Assembly: GCF_004217215.1 (NCBI RefSeq)
Contig: NZ_SHKP01000006.1
Coordinates: forward strand, 186,001-250,000
DNA length: 64,000 nucleotides
Direction of reading: 5' to 3'
Origin: Rivibacter subsaxonicus
Lineage (GTDB): Bacteria > Pseudomonadota > Gammaproteobacteria > Burkholderiales > Burkholderiaceae_C
Part shown: positions 26,916 to 35,735 of the stretch, one piece after another
Layout of the letters: each line of letters starts with the position of its first letter
How positions within the stretch are numbered: position 1 is the stretch's first letter
Translations under genes and position numbers: made by a program
Notes under the pieces: model-generated
What the model was told of the DNA's origin: nothing
The model's input: the letters and a program-made list of their open reading frames with translations, nothing else
Databases searched by the model: none

Positions 26916-29813
26916 TCAGGCTGGTTTCGCGGGTTGCAGGATGGACCGCGCGCGCCGCACCGGCGTCGTGTCGCCCGCTTCGGGCAGTCGGCCGACGAGA
27001 TGGGCGAGGGCGCTGCGCTCGGCGTCCGCCGCGTCGTGGTGCTCGCAAAGGTCCACCAGCGCGAGCAGTTCGAGCCAGGGCGCTTGCTGCGCCCTTGCCT
27101 CGTCGATCGCGCGCCGCACCGAGGCGGCCCCGGCGTCTGCCCGGCCCTGCGCACGGGCGATCGCCGCCTCCAACAGCCACAGCTGCGGCAGGTACACGCG
27201 CTCGGCCAGTTCGTCCGCGGCCTGCCGCGCTTCCTGGAGCTGGACTTGCGCCGCATCGGAATCGCCGGCCAGCAGCAGGGCCTGCGCTGCATAGCCCAAC
27301 ACCTCGCTGGTGCCGGAGCGCATGCCGAGCCGGGCGTTCTCTTCGCAAGCCTCGTGGATCTGACCGTAGCCCTCGAGCGGTGCTCCGTTCCAGGCCTGCG
27401 CCCAGCCGCGGTACCAGCGGCACGCCATCCGGCCCTGCGCAAGGGAGAACTCGTCGACCAGCGCCTGCATCTCCTCGGCCAGGGCCGCGACCCGCTCGGC
27501 GTTGCCCAGGCGCACCTCGAACAGCGCCTCATGCCAGGTAGCCACCAACTGCGTCATCGGCTGCCGCAGCGCGCGCGCGCGCTCGTGCGAGCGCTGCAAA
27601 TGCGCCCGCGCTTGCTCGATCAGGCCGCGGTGCACGAGCTCGATGACCAACATCCCGAGCAACGTCACCTGCGGATCGGCGACGAAAATCTCCCCGGCCG
27701 CGAGGTCGAGCGGCTCGGCGGTGATGAGCCCGCGCTCGATCCATGCGAGCGCCGCCTGCGGCCGGCCCTGCAGCTGGTGCACCTCGCCGTTCACGATGCA
27801 CGCCGCCAGCATCAGCGCCGGATCGTTCGATCCCGACGAGCGCGCCTCGGCGTGCTGTGCTACCGCCAGCGCCTGCGCATACTCGCCACGCAGGCTCAGC
27901 ACGTAGCCGAAGCCGTGCAGCAGCCGCCCGCGCATCGCGTGCCCAGGCCTGCGTTGCAGCAGCACGTACGCGCGCTCGAATGCGTCCCTCGCTTCGATGC
28001 CGACACCGAGCGATTGGAAGGCCGACACGCCATGAAACGTAGCGATCGCGATCTCGAGCGCGTCGCGCTCTTCCCCCTCCGGCGCCTGCTGGAGGAGCGC
28101 CGAGGCGCGCTCGGTGAGGCCGAGGGCCGAGGCCGGGCTGAAGTGCAGCAGCGCCGCTTCAGCCGCATCTGCGTAATAGCGCAGTGCGGTTATCGGCTGC
28201 CGCGCGCGGTCGAAGTGCATCGCCAACACCGCTGCGGTCACCGGCACGCCGGCCGAGCGCTCCCGTTCCAGGGCCGCGCCGACCTTGCGGTGCAGGTGAG
28301 CGCGGGCCGAGGGCGCGGTGCGGTCGTACAGCACCTGACGGAACAGCGCGTGCCGGAACCCGTAGGGCGGCTCGCGTGCCTCGTTACCCTCGCCAGCACG
28401 CGGCGAGCTGAGCCACACTTGCTCGCGCACCAGCATCTCGCAGGCATCGGCCACCGATGCGACCTCGCGCTCCAGCGCCAGCGCCACCGTGTCGACGCGG
28501 AACTCGACCCCGCAGACGGCCGCCGCCGCCAGCAGGGCGCGCGACTCGTTGTCCAGCCTGGCGATGTAGTGGTCGATGATGGCCGCCAGGTTTTCCGGCA
28601 CGGCCATGGCCGCAAGCCGTCCCTCTGCTGTCGCCTCGTCCGCCGCGCGTTCCATCACCTCCGTGATGACCGACGAGACGAACAGCGGCACGCCGTCTGT
28701 GCGCTCGTGCAGCGCACGCACGAATGCCTCGTCGCGCGCGAGCGTGGCCGAATGTTGCGCGACGCAATCGGCGACCTCGATCTCCGAGAACGGGTCGAGC
28801 ACCACCTCCTGGCACAAGCGCTGCAGGCGCAGCTCGTGCCGCAGCGGGGTGAGTGGATGGTCCAGCGCGATCACCTCGGCCAGCCGAAAGCTCGACAGCC
28901 ACATCAGGCGCGCGGGGGGGCGCCGCCGCGCGACATAGTCGATCAGCTGGAGCGTCGCCCGGTCGCTCCAGTGCAGATCTTCGGTCACAAGTAGCAGCGG
29001 ACGCTGCTCGGTATAGCGGTCGAGCAGCTCGCCCATCTCGCGCAGCATGCGGTCGGGGCCCACGCCGGTTAGCTCGCGCCGCAGCACGTCGCGTTCCTCC
29101 GCCGTGCTCAGCCAGGGCAGCTGCAACAGCCAGGTCGGTGCCACGCTGCGCAGCAGCGCCGGCAGTGTGCGGTCCCCGCGACACAGCTCGGCCAGCGCTT
29201 CCAGCACTGGCAGGTACGGCTCGCCCGGGCCGTAGTGCTCAACGCACTGACCGCGTGCGCAGGCGATACCCCCGAGACTGGCGACGAAGTGCTCGATCAG
29301 CGTGGTCTTGCCGATGCCCGGCTCGCCGGCGACCCAGACCACCGCGCGCTTGCCGCTGCAGGCCTGGTCCCACGCCTGCTGCAACCGGGCGATGGCGTCC
29401 GCGCGGCCGATGAACGACGGCGATGGCTGCGGGCCTGCCGCCGCCACCGTGGTGGCGACGGGCGGTGCCGCGGGCGCAGAGGCCGGCACCGCAATGAAGC
29501 GGTAGCCGCGCCGCGACACGGTTTCGATGAACCGCGGCTCGCGAGGGTTGTCAACGAGCACTGTGCGCAGGTCACTGATGGCGGTCTTGAGCACCGATTC
29601 GGAGACGAACTGGTGGCCCCACACCGCGTCGAGCAGTGCGTCCTTCGTGAGCAGCGTGCCCGGCTGGCGCGCCAGTTCACACAGGAGGTTGAAGGGCGTG
29701 GGCGCGAGCGCGACGGCCTTGCCGTTGCACAGCAGGCAGGCATTCGCCTCATCGAGGTCGAACTCGTCGAAGCGGACCCGAACAGGATTCGGGGTGGACT
29801 GGGAGCGTGCCAC
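26916..29813 (-). CDS. Large winged-helix / ATPase / TPR regulator
   Basis: 965-aa transcriptional regulator. Residues 1-108 are an OmpR/CadC-type winged helix (LTKDALLDAVWGHQFVSESV, FIETVSRRGYRFIAVP). Residues about 130-400 are a STAND-type ATPase with Walker A GEPGIGKT (163-170) and Walker B LLLVTEDLHW (273-282). The remaining 500 residues are helical TPR-like repeats (LGLTERASALLQQAPEGEE, ALAVAQHAEARSS). Such proteins are thought to use ATP-driven assembly to switch on genes after sensing a partner or ligand. No receiver domain or kinase is nearby. Its target may be the adjacent TetR/FadL region, but nothing in the sequence proves this. Confidence 0.88.
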   Translation of the reverse strand: MARSQSTPNPVRVRFDEFDLDEANACLLCNGKAVALAPTPFNLLCELARQPGTLLTKDALLDAVWGHQFVSESVLKTAISDLRTVLVDNPREPRFIETVSRRGYRFIAVPASAPAAPPVATTVAAAGPQPSPSFIGRADAIARLQQAWDQACSGKRAVVWVAGEPGIGKTTLIEHFVASLGGIACARGQCVEHYGPGEPYLPVLEALAELCRGDRTLPALLRSVAPTWLLQLPWLSTAEERDVLRRELTGVGPDRMLREMGELLDRYTEQRPLLLVTEDLHWSDRATLQLIDYVARRRPPARLMWLSSFRLAEVIALDHPLTPLRHELRLQRLCQEVVLDPFSEIEVADCVAQHSATLARDEAFVRALHERTDGVPLFVSSVITEVMERAADEATAEGRLAAMAVPENLAAIIDHYIARLDNESRALLAAAAVCGVEFRVDTVALALEREVASVADACEMLVREQVWLSSPRAGEGNEAREPPYGFRHALFRQVLYDRTAPSARAHLHRKVGAALERERSAGVPVTAAVLAMHFDRARQPITALRYYADAAEAALLHFSPASALGLTERASALLQQAPEGEERDALEIAIATFHGVSAFQSLGVGIEARDAFERAYVLLQRRPGHAMRGRLLHGFGYVLSLRGEYAQALAVAQHAEARSSGSNDPALMLAACIVNGEVHQLQGRPQAALAWIERGLITAEPLDLAAGEIFVADPQVTLLGMLVIELVHRGLIEQARAHLQRSHERARALRQPMTQLVATWHEALFEVRLGNAERVAALAEEMQALVDEFSLAQGRMACRWYRGWAQAWNGAPLEGYGQIHEACEENARLGMRSGTSEVLGYAAQALLLAGDSDAAQVQLQEARQAADELAERVYLPQLWLLEAAIARAQGRADAGAASVRRAIDEARAQQAPWLELLALVDLCEHHDAADAERSALAHLVGRLPEAGDTTPVRRARSILQPAKPA

Positions 29814-29896
29814 GCGTTGCGCCGTGCGTTAAGGCCTGAACAGATTATCGCTGGGCGTCGGATGGGCGTCTTGCCTCCGTGACCGCGCCATCGGCC

Positions 29897-30622
29897 TCAG
29901 CCGAGCGTTCCGCGCCGTACCCCATTGCGAGCCGTCTTCGCGACGGCCTTTGCCGCGACCTCCGAGGTCTCGATCAGCAAACCATGCGCCAGGATCTCGA
30001 CCGGCTTCAAAGGGCTATAGGCGATGCGCTCGGCGCTCTTCGCGTCCAGACCCAGCCCGCGCAGCGCGGCGGCGGCACTCTGCTCGGCGAAGTCGCTCTC
30101 ACATTCCGGCTCGAGCATGCAATGCGTGGCGCCGAGCACCGCTCCGGTCACGACGTTCAGCGCCAAGGCAATCGGCATGCGGGCAAAGCGCCCCTGGCGG
30201 ATGCCCTCGCTCAGGTCGCGCTTCACGAAGTCGAGCAGCATGTTCGGGCCGCGCGCGTCGGGCCACCCGAGGCGCACCAGGAAGGTGGCGGCCAGCGGGT
30301 GGTCGATGGCCAGGCGGGACACCAGGCGCATGCCACTCGAAACCCGTTCGGCCGGATCGTCGTAGCTCTGCACCACGGGCTCGGCCATCTCGATCAGTTC
30401 GTTGGCGATCGCGATGGCGAGCTCGCGGACCAGCGCGTCCGGCGACGGAAAGTACTTGTAGAACGTACCGCGCGACACCTCGGCGGCCGAGATCACATCG
30501 TCGATCGATGTTGCCGCCGGGCCCTTCTGAGCGACCAGCCTCATCGCACTCGCGAGCAGGCGGGAGCGCATGCGTTCGCGGCGCTCGGCTGCGACTCGCT
30601 GGCGGTGATCTTGGGTTTGCAT
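29897..30622 (-). CDS. TetR-family regulator of the divergent catabolic operon
   Basis: 241-aa TetR repressor. DNA-binding helices: ASAMRLVAQKGPAATSIDDV followed by ISAAEVSRGTFYKYFPSPDAL. Start MQTQDHRQRVAAERRERMRS at 30622 is preferred; the open frame to 30673 would read into the operator palindrome. It faces the FadL-type gene across 114 bases that include a perfect 11-bp inverted repeat, so it almost certainly represses that operon. The ligand is probably a pathway substrate or CoA ester (inference). Confidence 0.92.
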   Translation of the reverse strand: MQTQDHRQRVAAERRERMRSRLLASAMRLVAQKGPAATSIDDVISAAEVSRGTFYKYFPSPDALVRELAIAIANELIEMAEPVVQSYDDPAERVSSGMRLVSRLAIDHPLAATFLVRLGWPDARGPNMLLDFVKRDLSEGIRQGRFARMPIALALNVVTGAVLGATHCMLEPECESDFAEQSAAAALRGLGLDAKSAERIAYSPLKPVEILAHGLLIETSEVAAKAVAKTARNGVRRGTLG

Positions 30623-30669
30623 TGCTCGATTGTGCCCAGCGCACTGGGTAGGTGAAAACGACGATTGTG

Positions 30670-30695
30670 TCATGATGACAAAGATGTCATCATGA
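30670..30695. promoter_or_regulatory. TetR-type operator palindrome
   Basis: Perfect inverted repeat with arms TCATGATGACA (30670-30680) and TGTCATCATGA (30685-30695) around AAGA. It lies between the divergent tetR (start 30622) and fadL-type genes (start 30737), the usual place for a TetR operator that controls both directions. Confidence 0.82.
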
Positions 30696-30736
30696 AGTCA
30701 ATCGAAGCCACGGCTTCTTGCTCGAAAGACCACACC

Positions 30737-31915
30737 ATGCGCGGCTGTCTCCGACTCCCTCACGTTGTCCTGGCCCTCTCCGGCGTCGCCTTCCACGGCG
30801 GCGCGCTTGCGGTCAACGGCGCGCTGCCCGGTGGCAATGGGACCAAGAACGCGTCGATGGGTGGCGCCTCGATCGCGCTGCCGCTCGACGCCGTGGCCGC
30901 GGCGAACAACCCCGCGGGCATGGCCTTCGTGCCGTCATCCACGACCTTCGGGCTGCAGGTGTTTCGCGGGCAGTCGTCCGCGGACTATGTGCTGCCCGGA
31001 AACCATCTCGAGAACAGCCAGACCGAACTTGCTCCCGAAGGCGGCTTGGTCTGGCAGCTGGACAACGGGTTCACCGTCGGGATCAGCATTGCTGGCGCCG
31101 GCGCGGGCTCCGACTACGGTCAGCCCGCGCTGCCGGTGCCAGGAGCAGGAACGGCGAAGACGACGCTTCGCGTGGCCGAGTTCATTCCCACGATGGCCTG
31201 GAAGCCCACGCCCGAGCTGGCACTGGGCGTGGGGCTCACGCTGGCGTACCAGCAGTTCGAGGCCGACGGCGTGATCGTCCCGGCTCCGGTGCCCGGCGGC
31301 CTGTTGCCGCTGCCAAGTCACGGCCGGCAGTCGGCGGCCGGCGTCGGCCTTCGCGCCGGCGTGCTGTGGAAGCCGACAGCCGAATGGTCCTTCGGTGCCA
31401 ACCTGAAGTCCCGCGTCCGCATGAGTGGGCTCGACGGCTATGAGCAGGATCTGCTGGCCTACAGCGACGGACGCCTCGACGTGCCGGCTCAGTACGGCGT
31501 CGGCGTCGCCTGGCAGCCCACCGAGCGGCTCACCTTGGCCGCCGACTGGCTGCGCATCCTGTGGGGCGAGATCAAGGCGATGCAGGACCCGAACGGCTTC
31601 GCGTGGAAGAACCAGCCTGTGCTGCGCTTCGGCGCGTCGTGGCTGCTCGACGAGCGTTGGACTCTACGTGCCGGCTACAGCCACAACCGCAGCCAGATCG
31701 ACTCGTCTCGAACCGTGCAGAACCTGCTCGTGCCCTCGATCCACGAGCAGGCCTACACCGCGGGTCTGAGCTGGCGTGTCGATCCGCGCTCGGAGCTGAA
31801 CCTCGGCTACGAGCTGAATCCGCGCACCACGCTGACCGGTACCGGCGCCAGCGCTGGCACCTCCCTGACGAGCAAGGTCCAGATGCTCCTGCTCGGCTAC
31901 CACTACAAGTTCTGA
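30737..31915 (+). CDS. FadL/TodX-type outer-membrane transport protein
   Basis: 392-aa outer-membrane barrel of the OMPP1/FadL/TodX family, which lets hydrophobic compounds (fatty acids, aromatic hydrocarbons) into the periplasm. Signal peptide MRGCLRLPHVVLALSGVAFH ending GGALA, then the family start NGALPGGNGTKNASMGGASI with AAANNPAGMAFVPSSTTFGL. The barrel ends in the classical KVQMLLLGYHYKF. ATG at 30692 in the same frame lies inside the operator and is less likely. First gene of a six-gene operon. Confidence 0.9.
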   Translation: MRGCLRLPHVVLALSGVAFHGGALAVNGALPGGNGTKNASMGGASIALPLDAVAAANNPAGMAFVPSSTTFGLQVFRGQSSADYVLPGNHLENSQTELAPEGGLVWQLDNGFTVGISIAGAGAGSDYGQPALPVPGAGTAKTTLRVAEFIPTMAWKPTPELALGVGLTLAYQQFEADGVIVPAPVPGGLLPLPSHGRQSAAGVGLRAGVLWKPTAEWSFGANLKSRVRMSGLDGYEQDLLAYSDGRLDVPAQYGVGVAWQPTERLTLAADWLRILWGEIKAMQDPNGFAWKNQPVLRFGASWLLDERWTLRAGYSHNRSQIDSSRTVQNLLVPSIHEQAYTAGLSWRVDPRSELNLGYELNPRTTLTGTGASAGTSLTSKVQMLLLGYHYKF

Positions 31916-31929
31916 GAGGAGTCCGACCC

Positions 31930-33072
31930 GTGAAAGGCGCCACCGCAGTGCTTCGGCAGCCCGAGTCGACACCGGAAAGCCGGCTGCCCGCAGAGGTCCA
32001 GCCACTGCACCGGCCGCCCGCCCTCGGGCGCGCCGTCGAGCTGGCCTTCCTGCGCTGGGAGAAGCGCCGGCTGGCGCCCACCGAAGGCTTCTGGCGCGAC
32101 TTCGGCTTTCACATCGTCAGCGCCACGCCCCAGCGCCTCGTGGCCCGGGGTGCGGGGACGGCTCCCTGCATCGCAATCGCGGAGTTCGGGCGCCAGGATC
32201 GATTCGTCGGCCCCGCGTTCATGATGTCGGCCGACACCGAGCTGCAGCGCTATGTGGAGCAGATGGGGGCGCGCTGGCTGGCGCCCGAACGTCTGCCTGC
32301 GGGCGGCCGCGGCGTGGAGCTGTTCGACCCCAGCGGCCGCAGTGTCTGGCTGCTGCAGGACCAGCGGCGCGTCGAGCCGCTGCCGCTGCGCGAGACCGTC
32401 ACGCCGAGCACGAACACGGCACAAGACACGCGCCGCGTGAATCGCACGGTGCGCACGCCCATCGAGCCGGCGCGCATCGTGCGGCTCGGCCACATGGTCC
32501 TGCAGACGGTGGACTTCGCGCGCATGGCCGACTGGTACCTGCGCGTGCTCGGGCTGATCCCGACCGACGTGCAGTACCTCGCCGACGGCAGTCCAAGCCT
32601 TGCGTTCTGCCGCCTCGATCTGGGCCGTCAGCCGGCCGACCACCACACGCTCGTGATCGTCGGCGGCATCGAGGAGAAGGTCGAGCACAGCGCCTACGAG
32701 GTGCTGGACCTGGATGCGCTGGGACAAGGCCAGCAGGTGCTGCGCGCCCAGGGCCACCGGCACATGTGGGGCATCGGTCGCCACCTGCTCGGCAGCCAGC
32801 TCTTCGACTACTGGCTCGACCCCGACGGCTTCGAATACGAGCACTACACCGACGGCGACGTCTTCACCGCCGATGTCGAGACCGCCTACTCGCCGCTCGA
32901 ATTTGGCGGCATCTGGGCCTGGGGCGACGACGCGCCGGCCTCGATGAAGCCCAGGAAGAGCCTGCGCACGCTGCTGCACGTGCTCAAGCTCGTTCGCCGC
33001 AAGGCAATCACTCCGCAGCGCCTGAAGCTCCTGAGCGCGGCACTCGATGCGCCGGCGCGGCCCTGGCTCTGA
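31930..33072 (+). CDS. VOC-family extradiol-type dioxygenase
   Basis: 380-aa protein with two vicinal-oxygen-chelate modules (about 30-160 and 180-330). The second module carries the expected iron ligands: His188 (RLGHMVLQTVDFARMADWYL), His285 in GIGRHLLGSQLFDYW, and Glu302 or Glu304 in FEYEHYTDGDVF, the last matching the end motif of ring-cleaving extradiol dioxygenases. The GTG start at 31930 has AGGAG nine bases ahead and lies 14 bases after the porin gene. The partner FAH hydrolase and FAD monooxygenase support a role in cleaving a catechol-like ring. A 2,3-dihydroxybiphenyl-type enzyme is the closest guess; the exact substrate is unknown. Confidence 0.87.
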   Translation: MKGATAVLRQPESTPESRLPAEVQPLHRPPALGRAVELAFLRWEKRRLAPTEGFWRDFGFHIVSATPQRLVARGAGTAPCIAIAEFGRQDRFVGPAFMMSADTELQRYVEQMGARWLAPERLPAGGRGVELFDPSGRSVWLLQDQRRVEPLPLRETVTPSTNTAQDTRRVNRTVRTPIEPARIVRLGHMVLQTVDFARMADWYLRVLGLIPTDVQYLADGSPSLAFCRLDLGRQPADHHTLVIVGGIEEKVEHSAYEVLDLDALGQGQQVLRAQGHRHMWGIGRHLLGSQLFDYWLDPDGFEYEHYTDGDVFTADVETAYSPLEFGGIWAWGDDAPASMKPRKSLRTLLHVLKLVRRKAITPQRLKLLSAALDAPARPWL

Positions 33073-33093
33073 CTCACACCCGAGAAGCAAAAC

Positions 33094-34050
33094 ATGTCAC
33101 GCACGATCATTCGCTACGCCGAAGGCGGCACGCCCCGATGGGGCGTTCAGTTCGGAAGCCACATCGCCCCCCTGGATGTCGACGCAGCCAGCACCGGCGA
33201 GTTGCTGTCCGGCCATTGGGATCTGCTCTGGTCCGTCGAACCTGCCCAGGCCGTCGTGCCGTTCGAGCGCGTGGCGCTGCTTTCGCCGGTGACCCAGCAC
33301 CAGCAGTTCATCTGTCAGGGCGTCAACTACCGCAGCCACATTGGCGAGTCGGGCCTGCGCGTCGAAGACTTCCCATTCAACACGATCTTCACCAAGGCGC
33401 CTTCCTGCATCACGGCGGCGGACGCACCGGTGGCCCGGCCCGCGCATGTGCAACTGCTCGACTACGAGATCGAGCTTGGCCTGGTATTGCGCAGGCCCGT
33501 GCCGGCCGGCACGCAGGTCGGCGGCGACGACCTGCCGCAGTGGCTGGCGGGAGTGACGATCGTCAACGACCTGTCGGCGCGTGACGTGCAACTGCCGCAG
33601 GGCCAGTTCTACAAGGGCAAGAGCTATCGCGGCTTCGGCCCCGTCGGGCCCGCGCTGGTGCTGCTGACCGCGCAGGAATGGGCGCGCTGGCCCGAGCTGC
33701 ACATGCGCCTGGCGGTCAATGGCCAGACGCGGCAGGACGCCTACTGCGCCGACATGATCCACGGCCCGGCTGCCACCCTCACCGAACTCGCGGCACTGCA
33801 GGACCTGCATCCTGGCGACCTGATCGCCACCGGCACACCCGCTGGCTGCGCCGCCCGCGCGCCCGGCAAGCTGGCGATGTTCATCCTCAAGCACCTGATG
33901 AGCGATGCCGCGAAGTGGCGGATGTTCATCCGCAAGGGGCGCTCGAACCCGGCATACCTGCGCCCGGGCGACCGCATCAGCGCGTCGATCCGCACCGATG
34001 ACGGGGCCATCGACCTCGGCGAACAGTCGACCTCCATCACCGCACCATGA
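33094..34050 (+). CDS. Fumarylacetoacetate hydrolase-family protein
   Basis: 318-aa FAH-superfamily enzyme. Metal-binding motifs are DYEIELGLVL, NDLSARDVQ and KGKSYRGFGPVGP, with the later IATGTPAGCAARAPGKLAMF. Members hydrolyse C-C bonds of diketo acids or isomerise/hydrate 2-hydroxy-dienoates in meta-cleavage pathways, which fits the dioxygenase encoded 21 bases upstream. The protein carries extra sequence near residue 240 compared with short FAH enzymes. The monooxygenase gene starts inside its stop codon (ATGA). Confidence 0.9.
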   Translation: MSRTIIRYAEGGTPRWGVQFGSHIAPLDVDAASTGELLSGHWDLLWSVEPAQAVVPFERVALLSPVTQHQQFICQGVNYRSHIGESGLRVEDFPFNTIFTKAPSCITAADAPVARPAHVQLLDYEIELGLVLRRPVPAGTQVGGDDLPQWLAGVTIVNDLSARDVQLPQGQFYKGKSYRGFGPVGPALVLLTAQEWARWPELHMRLAVNGQTRQDAYCADMIHGPAATLTELAALQDLHPGDLIATGTPAGCAARAPGKLAMFILKHLMSDAAKWRMFIRKGRSNPAYLRPGDRISASIRTDDGAIDLGEQSTSITAP

Positions 34051-35735
34051 ACGCATCAACCTCCCACGCCACGGTGCCGCAGTTCGATACCGACATACTG
34101 CTGGTCGGCCTCGGCCCGGTCGGCGCCGCGCTGGCCAACCTGCTCGGCCGCTATGGCGTGCGCGTACTGGCCATCGACAAGGCGACCGCCATCTTCGAGA
34201 AGCCGCGCGCTATCGCGCTCGACAACGAGGCGCTGCGGATCCTCCAGCTGGCCGGCGTGCGCGATGGCGAATTCGAGACCGTCGCCATTCCTCAGGTGCA
34301 GTACCGCTCCCCGCTGTTCGGCCGCTTCGCCCGCATCAACAGCGCCGGCATCATCGACGGCCATCCCGCGCTCGTCACCTTCTACCAGCCCGAGCTCGAG
34401 CGCCTGCTGCGCGCCAGGCTCGCGCAATACCCCGGTGTCGAAGTGCGACTCGGAGTCGATCTGGAGGGATTCGTCGACGATGGCCAATCCGTTCAGGCTC
34501 GCCTGAAGGACGCTGCCGGCCAAGAGACCCAGGTGCGCGCGCGCTACCTCGTCGGCACCGACGGTGCGAATTCACTGGTACGGCGCACGCTGGGTCTGGA
34601 CTTCGAAGGCCGAAGCTTCCAGCAGGATTGGCTGATCGTCGACGCGCTCGACGTGCCGGTCCCGATCGACCATGTCGAGTTCATCTGCGACCCGAGGCGT
34701 CCGACGCCGCGCATGGTGGCACCCGGCGGGCGGCAGCGCTGGGAGTTCATGCTGCGCCCCGGCGAGAAGCCTAAGGAGATGGAACGGCCGGAGTCGGTAC
34801 GCCAACTGCTCGCGCCGTGGTGCGACACCCGGCACATCCGCATCGAACGCACGGCGGTCTACCGCTTCCATGCGCGCGAGGCGAAGCAGTTCTCCAAGGG
34901 TCGCTGCTTCCTTGCCGGCGACGCGGCGCACATCACGCCGCCTTTCGCGGGCCAGGGCCTGGTCGCGGGCCTGCGCGATGCGGCCAATCTGGCCTGGAAG
35001 CTCGCCTGGGTCGTGCGCGGCCAGGCCGGCGAGCATGTGCTCGACAGCTACGACACCGAGCGAAGGCCGCACGCCAGGAAGATCATCCGTCTGGCGCTCA
35101 TGCTCGGTGCCCTCGTGATGCCGCAGAACCGCGGCGTCGCGTTCGGCGTGCATGGGTTGATGAGCCTGCTGCGCCTGCTGCCGTCCGGCCGCGCGCTGTT
35201 CGAGGACCTGAAGGTCAAGCCACAGAACAGCTTCGACGAAGGCCTGTTCTGGCGCGTACGCGGCAGCGAGCGGCTGCGCGGCGGGGCCATGCTGCCGCAA
35301 GGCTGGGTCCGGCCGGCCACCGGCGGCGGGCCGGTGCTCAGCGACGACGCGCTAGGCCCGCAATGGGGGCTGATCGGTTTCGGCGTGGATCCGTCGGCCA
35401 GCCTGCCTGCCGAGTTGCTGCAGCGCTGGCAGGCTGCAGGTGGACTGGTGTGGCAGTGGTGCCAGCGATCGCAGGCCCAACACCTCGCCCCGCCGGCGCG
35501 GCGGCTGGAGGCACTCGATGAGGCTCTGCTGCCACGCCGGGTGCCACTCGGCTGGGTCGCGATCGTCCGGCCCGACCGTTGCGTGCTGGCCGAGGGGCCT
35601 GTGTCCAAGGTCGAGGCGATGCTGCGTCGAGCGCTCGAGTTCGTCGCGCCGCCCGCACCAGCGTCTGCATCGGCGCGCGTGGCGACATTGCCGACGCCGG
35701 CCCACCACATGCAGGGAGCCAAGCGTGCGGCATGA
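34047..35735 (+). CDS. FAD-dependent monooxygenase (MhpA/PobA-like)
   Basis: 562-aa flavoprotein hydroxylase. FAD motif DILLVGLGPVGAALANLLGR near the N-terminus (about 17-36), the ADP-linked VLAIDKATAIFEKPRAIALD, the DG motif region YLVGTDGANSLVRRTLGLDF and the second FAD site CFLAGDAAHITPPFAGQGLV followed by AGLRDAANLAWKLAWVV. Such enzymes hydroxylate phenols, giving the diol that an extradiol dioxygenase cleaves. Together with the adjacent genes the order is hydroxylation then ring cleavage. Closest known relative type is 3-(3-hydroxyphenyl)propionate hydroxylase; substrate not proven. Confidence 0.92.
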   Translation: MNASTSHATVPQFDTDILLVGLGPVGAALANLLGRYGVRVLAIDKATAIFEKPRAIALDNEALRILQLAGVRDGEFETVAIPQVQYRSPLFGRFARINSAGIIDGHPALVTFYQPELERLLRARLAQYPGVEVRLGVDLEGFVDDGQSVQARLKDAAGQETQVRARYLVGTDGANSLVRRTLGLDFEGRSFQQDWLIVDALDVPVPIDHVEFICDPRRPTPRMVAPGGRQRWEFMLRPGEKPKEMERPESVRQLLAPWCDTRHIRIERTAVYRFHAREAKQFSKGRCFLAGDAAHITPPFAGQGLVAGLRDAANLAWKLAWVVRGQAGEHVLDSYDTERRPHARKIIRLALMLGALVMPQNRGVAFGVHGLMSLLRLLPSGRALFEDLKVKPQNSFDEGLFWRVRGSERLRGGAMLPQGWVRPATGGGPVLSDDALGPQWGLIGFGVDPSASLPAELLQRWQAAGGLVWQWCQRSQAQHLAPPARRLEALDEALLPRRVPLGWVAIVRPDRCVLAEGPVSKVEAMLRRALEFVAPPAPASASARVATLPTPAHHMQGAKRAA

